The notes: generated by a model not told the origin, from the letters alone. A DNA stretch of 64,000 nucleotides from Acidovorax sp. sif1233 (GCF_019218755.1 NZ_JAHUWZ010000003.1:1-64000), one strand, 5' to 3'. Shown: positions 45,877 to 57,068, counted from the stretch's first letter. A program made the numbers and translations.

Positions 45877-46764
45877 ATGAGCCCCACGGAAAGCAGCCTC
45901 ACGCCACCGTCCGTGCCGCTGGACCGCCTGTCCTCGCTGCTGGAACGGTTCAGGGTGCGGGCGCGCCTGTTCCACACCGGCCCGCTGTGCGGCGTCACCC
46001 ATTTCGCGGCGGCGCCCGGGCGCGGGTTTCTGCATGTGCTGCGGCGCGGCGAGATGGTGGTCGCCCACCAGCCCCTGGCGGGGCCATCGGAGCGCCTGGA
46101 GGTGCGCGAGCCCAGCCTGCTGTTCTACGCGCGGCCGCTGGAGCATTTCTTTCACAACGCGCCCATGGAGGGCTCGGACTTCACCTGCGCTGCACTGGAC
46201 TTCGATGGCGGCGCCAGCCACCCGCTGGCGCGCGCCCTGCCCCCGCTGGTGCTGCTGCCGCTGGCCCGCGTCGAGGGCCTGCAGCAGGCGCTGGATTTGC
46301 TGTTCGCCGAGACCGACCGCCTGCGCTGCGGCCACCGCGTGCTGGCCGACCGGCTCTTTGAAGTCGTGCTGCTGCAGTTGCTGCGCTGGCTGCTCGACCA
46401 CCCCGAGGAGGCGCGGATGCCCCCGGGCCTGCTGACTGGCCTGGCCGACCCGCGCCTGGCGCGCACGCTCATGGCCCTGCACGATGCGCCCGGCGAGGCC
46501 TGGAGCCTGGAGCAGATGGCCGCGCAGGCCGGCATGTCGCGCAGCGCCTTCGCGGCACGCTTCAAGGCCGTGGTGGGCGAAACGCCCGCGGACTACCTGG
46601 CGCACTGGCGCCTCACCCTCGCGCAGGCCCACTTGCGCGGCGGGCGGTCCGTGAAATCGATCGCCCATGGGCTGGGGTATGCCAACCCGTCCGCGCTGTC
46701 GCGGGTGTTTGCGCAGAAGCTGGGCATGTCGCCACGCGCCTGGCTGGAAGGCCTCGCGGCATAG
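45877..46764 (+). CDS. AraC-family transcriptional regulator
   Basis: A 295-residue regulator: an N-terminal cupin-type (Cupin_6-like) sensor domain to about residue 190, then the AraC two-HTH domain. The HTH begins EAWSLEQMAAQAGMSRSAFA and continues to the signature VKSIAHGLGYANPSALSRVF. Start is ATG. It is divergent from the AhpD-like gene, a pairing seen repeatedly for this subfamily, so autoregulation and control of that gene are likely. Confidence 0.92.
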   Translation: MSPTESSLTPPSVPLDRLSSLLERFRVRARLFHTGPLCGVTHFAAAPGRGFLHVLRRGEMVVAHQPLAGPSERLEVREPSLLFYARPLEHFFHNAPMEGSDFTCAALDFDGGASHPLARALPPLVLLPLARVEGLQQALDLLFAETDRLRCGHRVLADRLFEVVLLQLLRWLLDHPEEARMPPGLLTGLADPRLARTLMALHDAPGEAWSLEQMAAQAGMSRSAFAARFKAVVGETPADYLAHWRLTLAQAHLRGGRSVKSIAHGLGYANPSALSRVFAQKLGMSPRAWLEGLAA

Positions 46765-46880
46765 CCGTTCCTCCCACCCTGGCCCATCTTGCACGGCTCG
46801 ACGCAAGGCCCGCGGGACGCCACAATGCCCTGCGCCCACCGCCATGTCTCAGCCGCCTTCCCGCAGGGCGGATTTTTGGG

Positions 46881-46939
46881 TCAAAACAGGCGTCAGCGCT
46901 TGTACCCATTGCGCAATCAGCTACTTTATTGATAGCAAA
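46881..46939 (-). repeat. Dispersed AT/AGCGCTT stem-loop repeat, copy R3
   Basis: Read on the minus strand: TTTGCTATCAATAAAGTAGC, then TGATTGCGCAATGGG, TACAAGCGCTGACGCC and TGTTTTGA. It keeps the GCTAT..ATAAAGTAGC head and the AAGCGCT-GCC-TTTT tail of R2 but has a degenerate first stem arm. It lies between the AraC gene and the Imm5-like gene. Confidence 0.6.
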
Positions 46940-46978
46940 TACCCGTGAACTGCCCAGCCCCCGGAAAGGACTCACGCC

Positions 46979-47476
46979 ATGAACACAGCGCTCACGCAAC
47001 TGGCTGCCGGCTGCGACCTGGCCAGCGAGGCCCACACGCCTCTGCGCCTGGCGTTTGGCCTGGCGTGTGTCGAGCGCGTGCGCCATCTGCTGGAAGACCC
47101 CGAGGCCATCGCGGGCCTGGACACGCTGGCGGCGTTCACGGCAGGCACGGTGGATGCAGCCACGCTGGCGAACGCCGCCGCCCGGATGAAGGAGGTGGCC
47201 TCGCACCACCGGGGCTCGCAGTCGCTGGACGGATCGGCCCATGCCGCCGTGTCGGCCACCTACGCCGTGGCCAACGCGCTCGCGGGCCGGGCGCTGGAGG
47301 CCGCCAGCTACGCGGCCTATGCCACGGTGTACGCGTATGGGGGGTATGCGGTGCAAGACCTCTCGGCCTTCGAGCCGGAGCACCAGTGGCAGGTGCTGGC
47401 ATTGCAGCGGCTGCTGGACGATGCTCCGTCCGAACGGTCGGCACAGCCCGCCGCCGCCAGCCAGCCCGGCGCATGA
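46979..47476 (+). CDS. Imm5-like putative immunity protein
   Basis: A 165-residue, Ala-rich helical protein. The features FGLACVERVRHLLEDPEA, LAAFTAGTVDAATLANAAA and repeated small-residue helices (AASYAAYATVYAYGGYA) resemble the Imm-5-like family of putative immunity proteins from polymorphic toxin systems. It has no signal peptide, so it is cytosolic. AAGGA precedes the ATG. The next gene overlaps by four bases (ATGA). No toxin gene is adjacent, so it is an orphan or its family label is only structural. Assignment is from pattern only. Confidence 0.55.
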   Translation: MNTALTQLAAGCDLASEAHTPLRLAFGLACVERVRHLLEDPEAIAGLDTLAAFTAGTVDAATLANAAARMKEVASHHRGSQSLDGSAHAAVSATYAVANALAGRALEAASYAAYATVYAYGGYAVQDLSAFEPEHQWQVLALQRLLDDAPSERSAQPAAASQPGA

Positions 47477-47736
47477 GCCGTCAGCAGATTCCCGCCGCGC
47501 TGGCCGCCCCGCTGCGCATGATCCTGGAGGCCGAGCTGGCACGGGGCAACGTCATCGACGAAGTGGCGGACTGGCCGCCCCAATGCGAGCTGCTTGTGAT
47601 CCTGCGCCGCCCGTTCGCGACGGCCTACCCCACCGGGCCCGGCGTGGCGTTCACCGCCATCGAAGACCGGCACTACTGGAAGTCCGAATACAACCTCGAT
47701 GGCGGCCGGCAGACGCTGGCGTGCGGTTTTGGCTGA
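47473..47736 (+). CDS. Small unknown protein coupled to the Imm5-like gene
   Basis: An 87-residue protein, not recognised. It has MILEAELARGNVIDEVADWP early, then a beta-rich C-terminal half (ELLVILRRPF, VAFTAIEDRHYWKSEYNLDG). No membrane segment or signal is seen. The ATG overlaps the previous stop as ATGA, so the two genes are translated together and likely form a functional pair. Codon use is like the neighbours. It ends nine bases from a convergent acyl-CoA synthetase. Confidence 0.7.
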   Translation: MSRQQIPAALAAPLRMILEAELARGNVIDEVADWPPQCELLVILRRPFATAYPTGPGVAFTAIEDRHYWKSEYNLDGGRQTLACGFG

Positions 47737-47745
47737 GCCGTGTGA

Positions 47746-49404
47746 TCAGACGTTGATGGCCGCCGCCGACCCGGCCAGCTTGCGCAGCTCGAACTTCTGG
47801 ATCTTGCCCGTGCTGGTCTTGGGCAGCTCGCCAAACACCACGGCGCGGGGCACCTTGAAGCCCGCGAGGTGCTTCTTGCAGTGGGCCACGATGTCTTCGG
47901 GCGTGGTGGTGGCCCCCGCCTTGAGTTCCACAAACGCGCACGGGGTTTCGCCCCACTTGGCATCGGGCTTGGCCACCACGGCGGCGGCCAGCACGTCGGG
48001 GTGGCGGTAGAGCACGTCTTCGACCTCGATGGACGAGATGTTCTCGCCGCCCGAGATGATGATGTCCTTGCTGCGGTCCTTGATCTTGATGTAGCCGTCG
48101 GGGTACTGCACGGCCAGGTCGCCGCTGTGGAACCAGCCGCCCGCAAAGGCCTCGTCGGTGGCCTTGGGGTTCTTGAGGTAGCCCTTCATGGCGATGTTGC
48201 CCTTGAACATGATCTCGCCCATGGTTTCGCCGTCCTGCGGCACGGGCAGCATGGTCTCCGGGTCCAGCACGCGCACGTCGCGCTCCAGGTGGTAGCGCAC
48301 GCCCTGGCGGGCGTTGAGGCGGGCGCGCTCGCCGATGTCGAGCTGGTCCCACGCATCGTGCTTGGCGCACACGGTGGCGGGGCCGTACACCTCGGTCAGG
48401 CCGTACACATGGGTCAGGTCGAACCCCATCTTCTCCATGCCCTCGATCATCGAGGCCGGGGGCGCGGCGCCCGCCACCATGGCCTTGACGCCCCCTTGTG
48501 CGAGGTTCTGCACACCCGCCTTCATCGCATCCGGCGCATTGACCAGCAGGCCGTGCACGATGGGCGCGCCGCAGTAGTGCGTGACGCCATGGGTGCGGAT
48601 GGCGTCGAAGATGGCCTGCGCGTCCACGCGGCGCAGGCACACGTTCACGCCCGCGCGGGCCGCCACCGTCCAGGGAAAGCACCAGCCGTTGCAATGGAAC
48701 ATGGGCAGCGTCCACAGGTAGACCGCGTGCTTGGGCATGTCCCACTCCAGCACGTTGCTGATGGCATTGCTGGCCGCGCCCCGGTGGTGGTAGACCACGC
48801 CCTTGGGGTTGCCCGTGGTGCCACTGGTGTAGTTGAGCGCAATCGCATCCCACTCGTCGTCGGGCAGGCTCCAGGCAAAAGTCGGGTCACCCGTGGCGAC
48901 AAAGGCTTCGTAGTCCGTGCCGCCCAGGCTCTGCGCGGCGGGGCCGTAGAGCACGTCCTGCACCTCGATCACGCGGATGGGCGTAATGCCCGTGCGCAGG
49001 GCCAGCGCCTTGGCCATGGTGCCGGTGAACTCGGGGTCCACGATCACCGCCCTGGCCTCGCCGTGGTCGAGCATGAAGGCAATGGCCTCCGGGTCCAGCC
49101 GGGTGTTGAGCGCATTGAGCACCGCGCCCGCCATGGGCACGCCAAAGTGTGCCTCCACCATGGGTGGGGTGTTGGGCAGCATGACGGCCACCGTGTCGTT
49201 CTTGCCGATGCCTGCCTGCGCCAGGGCGCTGGCCAGCTGGCGGCAGCGGGCATAGGTCTGGCTCCAGGTCTGGCGCAAGTCGCCGTGCACGATGGCCAGG
49301 CGGTCGGGATAGACCTCGGCCGTGCGTTCGATGAACGACAGGGGTGACAGGGATGCGAAGTTGGCTTCGGTGCGGGGCAGGTTCTGGTCGAAGATGGAGG
49401 TCAT
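47746..49404 (-). CDS. Acyl-CoA synthetase (AMP-forming)
   Basis: A 552-residue ANL-superfamily adenylating enzyme. The P-loop A3 motif YTSGTTGNPKGVVYHH is near residue 192, A5 is YGLTEVYGPATVC, A7 is GWFHSGDLAV and the catalytic Lys is in the A10 motif KTSTGKIQK near the C-terminus. It resembles medium-chain/fatty acyl-CoA ligases of the DMSP/methylmercaptopropionate-CoA group, but the substrate cannot be fixed. Start is ATG. It may serve beta-oxidation, and no other fatty-acid genes are adjacent. Confidence 0.92.
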   Translation of the reverse strand: MTSIFDQNLPRTEANFASLSPLSFIERTAEVYPDRLAIVHGDLRQTWSQTYARCRQLASALAQAGIGKNDTVAVMLPNTPPMVEAHFGVPMAGAVLNALNTRLDPEAIAFMLDHGEARAVIVDPEFTGTMAKALALRTGITPIRVIEVQDVLYGPAAQSLGGTDYEAFVATGDPTFAWSLPDDEWDAIALNYTSGTTGNPKGVVYHHRGAASNAISNVLEWDMPKHAVYLWTLPMFHCNGWCFPWTVAARAGVNVCLRRVDAQAIFDAIRTHGVTHYCGAPIVHGLLVNAPDAMKAGVQNLAQGGVKAMVAGAAPPASMIEGMEKMGFDLTHVYGLTEVYGPATVCAKHDAWDQLDIGERARLNARQGVRYHLERDVRVLDPETMLPVPQDGETMGEIMFKGNIAMKGYLKNPKATDEAFAGGWFHSGDLAVQYPDGYIKIKDRSKDIIISGGENISSIEVEDVLYRHPDVLAAAVVAKPDAKWGETPCAFVELKAGATTTPEDIVAHCKKHLAGFKVPRAVVFGELPKTSTGKIQKFELRKLAGSAAAINV

Positions 49405-49453
49405 GGCTCGCGAAGGTGGGTGAACGGGTCACAGGCTACCGCCCCAGGCTGAC

Positions 49454-51124
49454 TCAAACCCTTCGGCGGCGGCTCTGCTTGACACGGTACATCGCCGCGT
49501 CGGCGCTGGCCAGCAGCGTGTGCGCGTCCTGGGCGTCGCGCGGGAACAGGCTCACGCCGATGCTGGCGCGCAGGGCCAGCGGCTGGCCGTCGATCTGCAG
49601 CGGGCTCTCGAAAGCGAGCTCCAGCTTGGCGGCGATCTGCAGCGCCGCATCTTCGCAATCCACGTTCTCGCACAGCACGATGAACTCGTCGCCCGCGAGC
49701 CGGGCCACGGTGTCGGCCTGGCGCACGGCGCCCACGACGGTGCGGGCCACGGCCTGCAGCACCCGGTCGCCCGCGGCATGGCCCCGCGCGTCGTTGACGG
49801 CCTTGAAATCGTCCAGATCCACAAACAGCAGCGCGCAGTCCCGCCCGCTGCGGCGCGACAGCTCCAGCGCCTGCGCCAGGCGCTGCTCGAACATGCGGCG
49901 GTTGGGCAGGCCCGTGAGCGCGTCGTGGTGCGCCAGGTGGGCCATGGCGTCGCGGCTGGCGTTGAGCTCCGTCATCTGGCGGCTGATCTGCTGCTCCATG
50001 TCCTGGAAACTGCGCGCCAGCTCACCCACCTCATCCTCGCGCTGCACGGGCAGAACGCCATGCGGGCGGCCCTGCGGAAAGGCCTGCGTGGCGCGCACCA
50101 TGGCCTTCAGGGGCTGGGTGACCACGCGCGACACCCAGGCCGCCAGCAACACGCCCACGGCGCTCAGCACCAGCAGGATCTTGAAGATGCTGCGCCCCAG
50201 GCTCACCACCTCGCCCTGCACGGCGGCAAGGGGCTGGGAGAGCCCCACCACCATGGACCGCCCCTCCTGCGGCCGCCCGAAGGGCATGCGCACGAACGAG
50301 AAGACACGCGCCTCGTCATCGCCAGGGCCCTGCTGGCTGAGCACGGCCTGTTCCTCGCGGCCCTCGATCAGGGCCGCCACCGGGCCGAAGGCATCCTGGA
50401 TCAGGATGCGCTGGCCGCGGTCGAAGCCGAAGGTCTGGGTGGCGTCCGGGTGCACCAGGAAATCGCCCCAGCGGTTGCTGAGAAAGAAGCTGTAGGAGGC
50501 GGGCAGCGCAGCATTGAAATTGCGCAGGAACTGGTGCGCCGCCACGCGCACCACGACCACGCCCCGCACCTGCCCCCCACGCACCACGGGCGAGGCCATG
50601 CTGAACACAGGCAGGGCCTCGGCATCGGGAGCCCCCTCGTGGTTGATGCCGAACTCGGACACATAGACCTCGCCAGGCCCCAGCGCCAGCGTTTCGAAGA
50701 CGAAGGGGAAATGGGCCTTCTCCTGCAGCTCCCCCTCGCTCGCGCGTAGCCAGGCGTCCCCCGTGCGGTCGATGCGCACCAGCTCCAGGCCGTAGTCCTG
50801 CGCACCGATGAAACGGATCTGCTGGTAGCTCGGGTGCGCCACCAGGCTGGCCCTGAACATGTCGGCCAGCACGTTCCTGTCCTGCTCGATGGCGGCCACG
50901 CTGGCCAGGAAGGCGGTGTCGCGCGCCACCGTGCCAAAGCCCGCCTGCATGTGGCGCGACAGCACCTGGGTGGTGGCCAGCAGCGCCTGCTCGGCACGCC
51001 CCTGCAGGCGCGTGCGGCTGGAGTCGAAGGTGTAGTAGCCCGCCAGGACGGCGGCAAACACGCTGAAGGACGCCAGCAGGATTCCCAGCCGCAGCGCAAT
51101 GCCCCATTTCATGCGGGTTTTCAT
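49454..51124 (-). CDS. Membrane-anchored periplasmic-sensor diguanylate cyclase
   Basis: A 556-residue protein. TM1 is at about residues 8-30, a dCache-like periplasmic sensor domain at 31-285, TM2 at about 287-307, HAMP to about 360, and the GGDEF domain to the end. The signature is AGDEF (residues 477-481), a tolerated variant of GGDEF, with RxxD (RQAD) five residues before it, so it should be active and feedback-inhibited. It lies three bases after the PotD-like gene on the same strand, suggesting that the periplasmic protein delivers the signal. Confidence 0.9.
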   Translation of the reverse strand: MKTRMKWGIALRLGILLASFSVFAAVLAGYYTFDSSRTRLQGRAEQALLATTQVLSRHMQAGFGTVARDTAFLASVAAIEQDRNVLADMFRASLVAHPSYQQIRFIGAQDYGLELVRIDRTGDAWLRASEGELQEKAHFPFVFETLALGPGEVYVSEFGINHEGAPDAEALPVFSMASPVVRGGQVRGVVVVRVAAHQFLRNFNAALPASYSFFLSNRWGDFLVHPDATQTFGFDRGQRILIQDAFGPVAALIEGREEQAVLSQQGPGDDEARVFSFVRMPFGRPQEGRSMVVGLSQPLAAVQGEVVSLGRSIFKILLVLSAVGVLLAAWVSRVVTQPLKAMVRATQAFPQGRPHGVLPVQREDEVGELARSFQDMEQQISRQMTELNASRDAMAHLAHHDALTGLPNRRMFEQRLAQALELSRRSGRDCALLFVDLDDFKAVNDARGHAAGDRVLQAVARTVVGAVRQADTVARLAGDEFIVLCENVDCEDAALQIAAKLELAFESPLQIDGQPLALRASIGVSLFPRDAQDAHTLLASADAAMYRVKQSRRRRV

Positions 51125-51127
51125 GCG

Positions 51128-52231
51128 TCAGAACCGGGAGGGCCGGTCTCCCGACAGGATGCGCTGCCACAGTTGCGCGCGGCGTGCTTCGTCCTCGACG
51201 GGCTCCAGCCAGACGATGGCCCCGGCGGGGGCGTCGTCCGAGAGCGCGGGCGGCTCGTCGAGCGTATTGGCCAGGCCCTGGCGCCGGGTCAGCTCGCGGC
51301 TCACCGTGGGGTCGAGCATGTAGTTGATCCACTCGGCGGCCAATGCGGGCTGGGTCGAGCGCCGGGTGATGGCCCAGCAGTCGAGCCAGGCGAGCGCCCC
51401 CTCGCGCGGCACCACGTAGCCCACGTCCAGCCCGGCATCGCGCAACTGCTTGAGCTGCTGCTGGCCGTAGTTGGCGTGCATGACGGCAATGCGGTGCTTG
51501 CGAAACAGCTCCAGCGACTCCTCGGGCAGGCTATAGAACGAACGCACGTTGCGCCGCAGGGCCACCAGGTCCCTGGCCAGGGGGCCGAACTGGGCCGCAT
51601 GCAGGTGAAACGGCGGCAGGCCGCGGTACATGGCCGCCAGGGAGAACCCGTGGCTGCTGCCGTCGAATGCCAGCACACGCCCCCGCCAGCGCGGGTCCCA
51701 CAGCACCGCGATGGAACTGGGGGGCACGGCCATCTGCTGGCGGTCATAGATCAGCCCCATCTCGGAATAGGTGTAAGGCATCGCGAACACATCCGTTCCC
51801 TGCGCGATGCCCGCAATCGCATGCAATTGCCGAAAGCGTGGAAGCTGGCGCTCGGCATTGGGAATGTTGTGCACAGGCAACGGTGCAAGCAGCCGGCGTG
51901 CCACCAGGCGCGCGATTTCGGCGGTATTGGCGGCCACAAGGTCGAAACCGGGCCCTTGGGGAGAGGCCAGCTGGGTGCGCAGCACGTCGTCGGAGGCGAC
52001 GGTGGTGACCTCGACCTTGACCCCATGGCGCTTCTCGAAAACGGCCACGATGTCGGGGTCGGCATACCCCGGCCAGGACAGCACGCGCAGCACCGGCGCG
52101 GCCCTCGCGGGCGCGGGCCACAGGAGCGCGGGCACCAGCGGCAGCAGCACGGCCACATCCCGGCGCCGCAGCCACCGCTGCGCCGAAGTGCTGGACGCGT
52201 CCATTGCCCGCCACCATGCCGTGACCGCCAT
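51128..52231 (-). CDS. PotD-like periplasmic spermidine/putrescine-type binding protein
   Basis: A 367-residue type II solute-binding protein. The N-terminal signal (about 15-45, WLRRRDVAVLLPLVPALLWP then PARAAP) has twin Arg but no clear Tat motif. The mature part starts LRVLSWPGYADPDIV, with PYTYSEMGLIYD and INYMLDPTVSREL typical of the polyamine-binding (PotD/PotF) cluster. No ABC permease or ATPase gene lies beside it. It is cotranscribed with the diguanylate cyclase. An ATG nine codons in (52204) is also possible. Confidence 0.85.
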   Translation of the reverse strand: MAVTAWWRAMDASSTSAQRWLRRRDVAVLLPLVPALLWPAPARAAPVLRVLSWPGYADPDIVAVFEKRHGVKVEVTTVASDDVLRTQLASPQGPGFDLVAANTAEIARLVARRLLAPLPVHNIPNAERQLPRFRQLHAIAGIAQGTDVFAMPYTYSEMGLIYDRQQMAVPPSSIAVLWDPRWRGRVLAFDGSSHGFSLAAMYRGLPPFHLHAAQFGPLARDLVALRRNVRSFYSLPEESLELFRKHRIAVMHANYGQQQLKQLRDAGLDVGYVVPREGALAWLDCWAITRRSTQPALAAEWINYMLDPTVSRELTRRQGLANTLDEPPALSDDAPAGAIVWLEPVEDEARRAQLWQRILSGDRPSRF

Positions 52232-52291
52232 GCCGAAAGCCCCGCTTCTGCAATATCTGGTAACAAACAGTTTACGCGGACAATACGCGGC

Positions 52292-54370
52292 GTGACGATC
52301 CCTCAGTCTTTCATTCAGGAACTGCTTGCCCGCGTCGATGTGGTCGACATCGTGGGCCGCTATGTGCAGCTCAAGAAAGGCGGTGCGAATTTCATGGGGC
52401 TGTGCCCCTTTCACGGCGAAAAATCCCCCTCGTTCAGCGTGAGCCCCGCCAAGCAGTTCTACCACTGCTTTGGCTGCGGCAAGAACGGCAATGCCATCAG
52501 CTTCCTCATGGAGCACGCGGGCATGGGCTTCGTCGAGGCCGTTCAGGACCTGGCCCAGCAGGTGGGCCTCTCGGTGCCGGACGACGACATCTCCCCCCAG
52601 GAGAAGGAACGCGCCGCCGCCGCCCGCCAGAAGCAGGCCACGCTGACCGACGTGCTGGAGAAGGCTGCCGACGCCTACCGCCGCCACCTGCGGGAATCCC
52701 AGCGCGCCATTGGCTACTTCAAGGGGCGCGGCGTCTCGGGGACGGTGGCCAAGCGGTATGGCCTTGGCTACGCCCCCGAAGGCTGGCGCAGCCTGGCCAG
52801 CGTCTTCGCGCAGTACGACGACCCGTTGCTGGAGGAAAGCGGCCTGGTCATCGTCAACGACGAGGACGGCGGCAAGCGCTACGACCGGTTCCGCGACCGG
52901 GTCATGTTCCCCATCCGCAACGTCAAGGGCGAATGCATCGGCTTTGGGGGCCGCGTGCTGGGCGACGACAAGCCCAAGTACCTCAATTCGCCCGAAACCC
53001 CCGTGTTCCACAAGGGCCGCGAACTGTACGGCCTGTTCGAGGCGCGCACGGCCATCCGCGAGCAAGGCTATGCCCTGGTCACCGAGGGCTACATGGACGT
53101 GGTGGCGCTGGCGCAGCTCGGGTTTCCGAACGCGGTGGCCACGCTGGGCACCGCCTGCACACCCGAACACGTGCACAAGCTGCTGCGCTTCACCGAATCG
53201 GTGGTGTTCAGCTTCGACGGAGACAACGCCGGCCGGCGCGCCGCGCGCAAGGCGCTCGATGGCGCCCTGCCCCACGCCACGGACACGCGCAGCATCAAGT
53301 TCCTGTTCCTGCCGGCCGAGCACGACCCGGACAGCTTCATCCGCGCCCACGGCACGGACGCTTTTGCCAAGCACGTGAGTGAGGCCGTGCCGCTCAGCCG
53401 CTTCCTGGTCGAATCGGCCAGCGACGGCTGCGACCTGGCCACCGCCGAGGGCCGCGCCCACATGGCCAGCAACGCAAGGCCGCTCTGGACGGCCCTGCCC
53501 GACGGCGTGCTCAAGCGCCAGGTGCTGGGCGAGCTGGCGGACCTCACCCAGCTCAAGGCACAGGACCTGGCGGACCTGTGGGGCCAGGCCACGGCGCGCG
53601 AGGCACCGAGGTCCTCCCACTCCGGTCACGGCGGCCATACCGGCGCAGGTAGTGCACCGGCCCGACAGGCGCCTGCGGCCTACGACCACGAACCACCCTC
53701 CTGGGACGCCCCGCCCGACGGGGGGTCGTGGCCGCCCCAAGGCGAGCCGGGCATTGGATACGACGGCGGATACCAAGGCGGCTACGGCGGCGGCAGCGGC
53801 GGAAGTGCTGGCCAGGGCAGCAGCTATGGCAACAAGCCCCCGTTCCGCAAGGGCGGCGACTGGAAGGGCAACTGGAAGAAAAAGGACAAGGACTCTCCCT
53901 GGCCGCCCCAGCCCCGCCTGCCGCGCACACCCACCGCCAGCCGCACGGACCATGCCGCGCGCCTGCTGCTGTCGCACATGGCCTTCCTGGAAGAGCTGAC
54001 CCACGACGACCACGCCACCCTGTGTGCGCTGCAGCCTCCCCACGGCCCGCTTTTTGGCTGGCTGGAGGCGCAGTTTCACGAACACGGCCCCCTGGCCTGG
54101 GCCGTGCTGCGCGAGAGCCTGCGCGATCACGAGTGCGAAGCTCTGGCCGTGAAGGTGATGACGGGCTCGCACGCCCAGACCGAAGGCGACCTGCAGGAGC
54201 TGCGCACGGAACTGCGGGACCTGCTCAGCCGCATGCAGATCGAAGACATCGAGGAGCAGCAAAAACTGCTGATGCTGCAAGCCGCCACGGACCCGACCGC
54301 CCTGGAGCGCTACCGTGCACTGGAACAAAAACGCAGGGTTTTGCTGGGAGTGGCTGTCAAAGCCGCTTGA
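52292..54370 (+). CDS. dnaG: DNA primase
   Basis: A 692-residue replicative primase. The N-terminal CHC2 zinc finger is CPFHGEKSPSFS with the following HCFGCG, the RNA-polymerase core is intact, and the Toprim motifs are VTEGYMDVV and FSFDGDNAGRRA. The C-terminal helicase-interaction domain is present. Start is GTG (MTIPQSFIQ), the family N-terminus, on the plus strand divergent from the PotD-like gene. It is ~80-100 residues longer than usual because of a Gly/Ser/Lys-rich, presumably disordered linker at about residues 436-546. Confidence 0.97.
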   Translation: MTIPQSFIQELLARVDVVDIVGRYVQLKKGGANFMGLCPFHGEKSPSFSVSPAKQFYHCFGCGKNGNAISFLMEHAGMGFVEAVQDLAQQVGLSVPDDDISPQEKERAAAARQKQATLTDVLEKAADAYRRHLRESQRAIGYFKGRGVSGTVAKRYGLGYAPEGWRSLASVFAQYDDPLLEESGLVIVNDEDGGKRYDRFRDRVMFPIRNVKGECIGFGGRVLGDDKPKYLNSPETPVFHKGRELYGLFEARTAIREQGYALVTEGYMDVVALAQLGFPNAVATLGTACTPEHVHKLLRFTESVVFSFDGDNAGRRAARKALDGALPHATDTRSIKFLFLPAEHDPDSFIRAHGTDAFAKHVSEAVPLSRFLVESASDGCDLATAEGRAHMASNARPLWTALPDGVLKRQVLGELADLTQLKAQDLADLWGQATAREAPRSSHSGHGGHTGAGSAPARQAPAAYDHEPPSWDAPPDGGSWPPQGEPGIGYDGGYQGGYGGGSGGSAGQGSSYGNKPPFRKGGDWKGNWKKKDKDSPWPPQPRLPRTPTASRTDHAARLLLSHMAFLEELTHDDHATLCALQPPHGPLFGWLEAQFHEHGPLAWAVLRESLRDHECEALAVKVMTGSHAQTEGDLQELRTELRDLLSRMQIEDIEEQQKLLMLQAATDPTALERYRALEQKRRVLLGVAVKAA

Positions 54371-54391
54371 AATCCCGCCAAGCGGTATAAT
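54367..54391 (+). promoter_or_regulatory. Possible rpoD promoter
   Basis: A perfect TATAAT (54386-54391) follows the dnaG stop, about 240 bases before rpoD. TTGAAA (54367-54372) is only 13 bases upstream, too short for a standard sigma-70 -35, though CTTGAAA at that distance recalls heat-shock promoters. The long leader to rpoD supports a promoter here. Confidence 0.4.
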
Positions 54392-54533
54392 GTAGGGTTA
54401 GTTAGCGGCAAGAGCGACAGCAGCACCTCCGAACCGGGCCACCGTGACAAACGCGCACAACCAGCCCAACCATCGCAAGGACTGCACACCAAATGATCGC
54501 CCAGACATCTTGCCCCTGAGGGCCTCCCCTCAA

Positions 54534-54561
54534 AGCGCGAAGACATTTTCAGCTTCGCGTT
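54534..54561 (+). other. Stem-loop in the rpoD leader
   Basis: CGCGAAG/CTTCGCG (7 bp, extendable with A-T and G-T pairs) with a 10-base AT-rich loop, 70 bases upstream of the rpoD start. No T run follows, so it is not a terminator. It could regulate rpoD translation or processing between dnaG and rpoD. Confidence 0.4.
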
Positions 54562-54629
54562 GCCACCCGCGCCGGGATCTGTGGCGCTTGCGTTTTCTTT
54601 GTGTCCGTTTTTGATTCTGAGGTTCTCCC

Positions 54630-56999
<2,370 letters not shown>

Positions 57000-57041
57000 C
57001 CACCCCGGCAGCCGGCTGCCCTGGCTGCACCCCAAGGCCCT

Positions 57042-57068
57042 GCCCCGCATCGCGGTGCGGGGCTTTTT
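57042..57068 (+). terminator. Rho-independent terminator after rpoD
   Basis: Perfect 8-bp stem GCCCCGCA/TGCGGGGC with a 6-base loop, directly followed by TTTTT. It is the clearest intrinsic terminator in the window and ends the dnaG-rpoD unit 43 bases after the rpoD stop. Confidence 0.92.

Noticed and set aside
51128..54328. Minus-strand frame of 1066 codons running through dnaG into the PotD-like gene
   Set aside because: Only the last 367 residues are a real protein; the upstream part is antisense to dnaG.
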